A stretch of DNA of 6,361 nt, taken from the NCBI GenBank assembly GCA_030668025.1, contig DAOUUT010000221.1:1-6361 (forward strand), written 5' to 3'. Below the pieces are notes generated by a model. That model was not told the origin of the DNA. It ran no database searches and saw nothing but the letters and a program-made list of their open reading frames with translations. The stretch comes from Promethearchaeota archaeon. GTDB taxonomy: Archaea > Asgardarchaeota > Lokiarchaeia > Sigynarchaeales > SOKP01. How positions within the stretch are numbered: position 1 is the first letter of the stretch; each line of letters opens with the position of its first letter. Both the position numbers and the translations under genes were made by a program. Of the stretch, positions 5,718-6,361 are shown piece after piece.

Positions 5718-6361
5718 CAAATCTTTACAACCCAACCAAATTCATCATCAATATCTAAACGCTGAATACCCACCAGCAATTCATAAATCTTTCTTGTAAT
5801 TTCGCCAGGTTCACCTTCACTAAAAATCCTTTTTTTATCTTCAAGGACAATAGATTTAATCGGAGTAATAACTGCAGCAGTTCCTGCACAAAAAGCTTCA
5901 GAACAAGAATTTTCAAACAATTCTTTATAGGAAATATCTCGTTCTTCAATTTTTATTCCCATTTTCTTTGAAGCTAATTCTAAAATTGATTTACGCGTAA
6001 TGCCAGGCAAAATTGTTCCAGTTGTTTTTGGAGTTGCAAGGGTTCCGTTAATCACTGCAAAAAAATTTGCCGCTCCAACTTCCTCAATAAATTCCATATG
6101 AACTGCGTCTAAAAAAATGACTTGAGCAAAACCCTTTTCTTTAGCTTCCTTTCCGGCTAACATAGATCCGGCATAATTGCAACATGTTTTGGTTGCACCA
6201 GTCCCACCTGGAGCAGCTCTTGTATATTTCTTCGTAATTTCTAAATCAATACCCCTAAAACCTTCTGGGAAATATGGTCCTACTGGAATCGCAAAAATTA
6301 TAAATTTATAACTTTTTGCTGGTTTTACACCAACTATCGGTCCATTTCCAATCATTAAAGG
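5717..6361 (-). CDS. ilvE: Branched-chain amino acid aminotransferase, N-terminus cut by the window edge
   Basis: A PLP fold-type IV aminotransferase of the eukaryote/bacterial BCAT II type, exchanging the amino group between leucine, isoleucine or valine and 2-oxoglutarate in the cytosol. Numbering from the internal Met at 6355, the visible part runs MIGNGPIVGVKP (1-12), PVGPYF (24-29), GGTGATKTCCNYAGS (50-64) with Lys56 as the PLP lysine, FIEEVGAANFF (89-99) with Glu92 as the expected cofactor contact, ILPGITR (115-121) and CAGTAAVITPI (156-166), whose GTA turn binds the substrate carboxylate. The frame stays open through 6361 (codons for Pro-Leu precede the Met), matching the 'RP-x-MIG' element of the family, so about 110-150 N-terminal residues lie outside and the ATG at 6355 is not the start. 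The C-terminus is intact (FGWVVKI). Mammalian BCATs have a CxxC redox switch after the GTA turn, absent here; instead two cysteines follow the PLP lysine where glycines are usual. Confidence 0.92.
   Translation of the reverse strand, partial: PLMIGNGPIVGVKPAKSYKFIIFAIPVGPYFPEGFRGIDLEITKKYTRAAPGGTGATKTCCNYAGSMLAGKEAKEKGFAQVIFLDAVHMEFIEEVGAANFFAVINGTLATPKTTGTILPGITRKSILELASKKMGIKIEERDISYKELFENSCSEAFCAGTAAVITPIKSIVLEDKKRIFSEGEPGEITRKIYELLVGIQRLDIDDEFGWVVKI

Noticed and set aside
5755..5949. 64-codon minus-strand frame rich in leucine
   Set aside because: It overlaps the aminotransferase in another phase on the same strand; the aminotransferase motifs run through this region without interruption.
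1..6361. Search for tRNA, rRNA, CRISPR repeats, insertion sequences and defence-gene clusters
   Set aside because: No GGTTCGAATCC-like T-arm, no regularly spaced repeats, no transposase or terminal inverted repeats, and no nuclease, helicase or toxin-antitoxin motifs were found.

Overview
The window is very AT-rich and reads as a piece of archaeal chromosome, most likely from an Asgard archaeon (Promethearchaeota, for example a Lokiarchaeia-like lineage). The reasons are inferential. A Ras/Rab-type small GTPase with all five G-boxes sits among families common in archaea: the ADP-forming acyl-CoA synthetase alpha subunit, an MJ0936-like phosphodiesterase and a DUF401 permease-like protein. Upstream regions carry TATA-like TTTTTAAA elements, Shine-Dalgarno sequences are weak, and downstream regions carry oligo-T tracts. 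There is no 16S rRNA or other decisive marker.

Layout, left to right. (1) 2-1276 (+): acyl-CoA synthetase (ADP-forming) alpha subunit, cut at its N-terminus by the window edge. (2) 1326-2012 (-): six-helix DUF998-type membrane protein, convergent with the first gene. (3) 2117-2938 (-): a seven/eight-helix membrane protein of unknown family that starts with TTG. (4) 2946-3207: an intergenic stretch, about 13% GC except for a GC-richer island at about 3108-3178 that I cannot assign. (5) 3208-3720 (-): metallophosphoesterase of the MJ0936/YfcE group. (6) 3721-3862: divergent promoter region. (7) 3863-4372 (+): Ras-superfamily small GTPase without any cysteine. (8) 4473-5663 (+): DUF401 membrane protein of the ion-transporter (IT) superfamily type, with a GTG start overlapping an ATG-TGA pair. 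(9) 5717-6361 (-): branched-chain amino acid aminotransferase, cut at its N-terminus by the right window edge and convergent with DUF401.

There is no clear operon. Each gene appears to have its own upstream promoter-like element and oligo-T tract, and the spacings (49-262 bp) are too large for tight coupling. Functionally, the aminotransferase and the ADP-forming acyl-CoA synthetase could act in the same amino-acid fermentation route (amino acid to 2-oxoacid to acyl-CoA to acid plus ATP), but they are 4.4 kb apart and unlinked transcriptionally. The GTPase is the most notable gene biologically: a eukaryote-like signalling protein in an archaeon, without the C-terminal cysteines used for membrane anchoring in eukaryotic homologues. 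I do not see a defence system, mobile element, CRISPR array, tRNA or rRNA. The best candidates for something undescribed are the orphan membrane protein at 2117-2938 with its unusual translation start, the GTPase/DUF401 neighbourhood, and the GC island at about 3108-3178.
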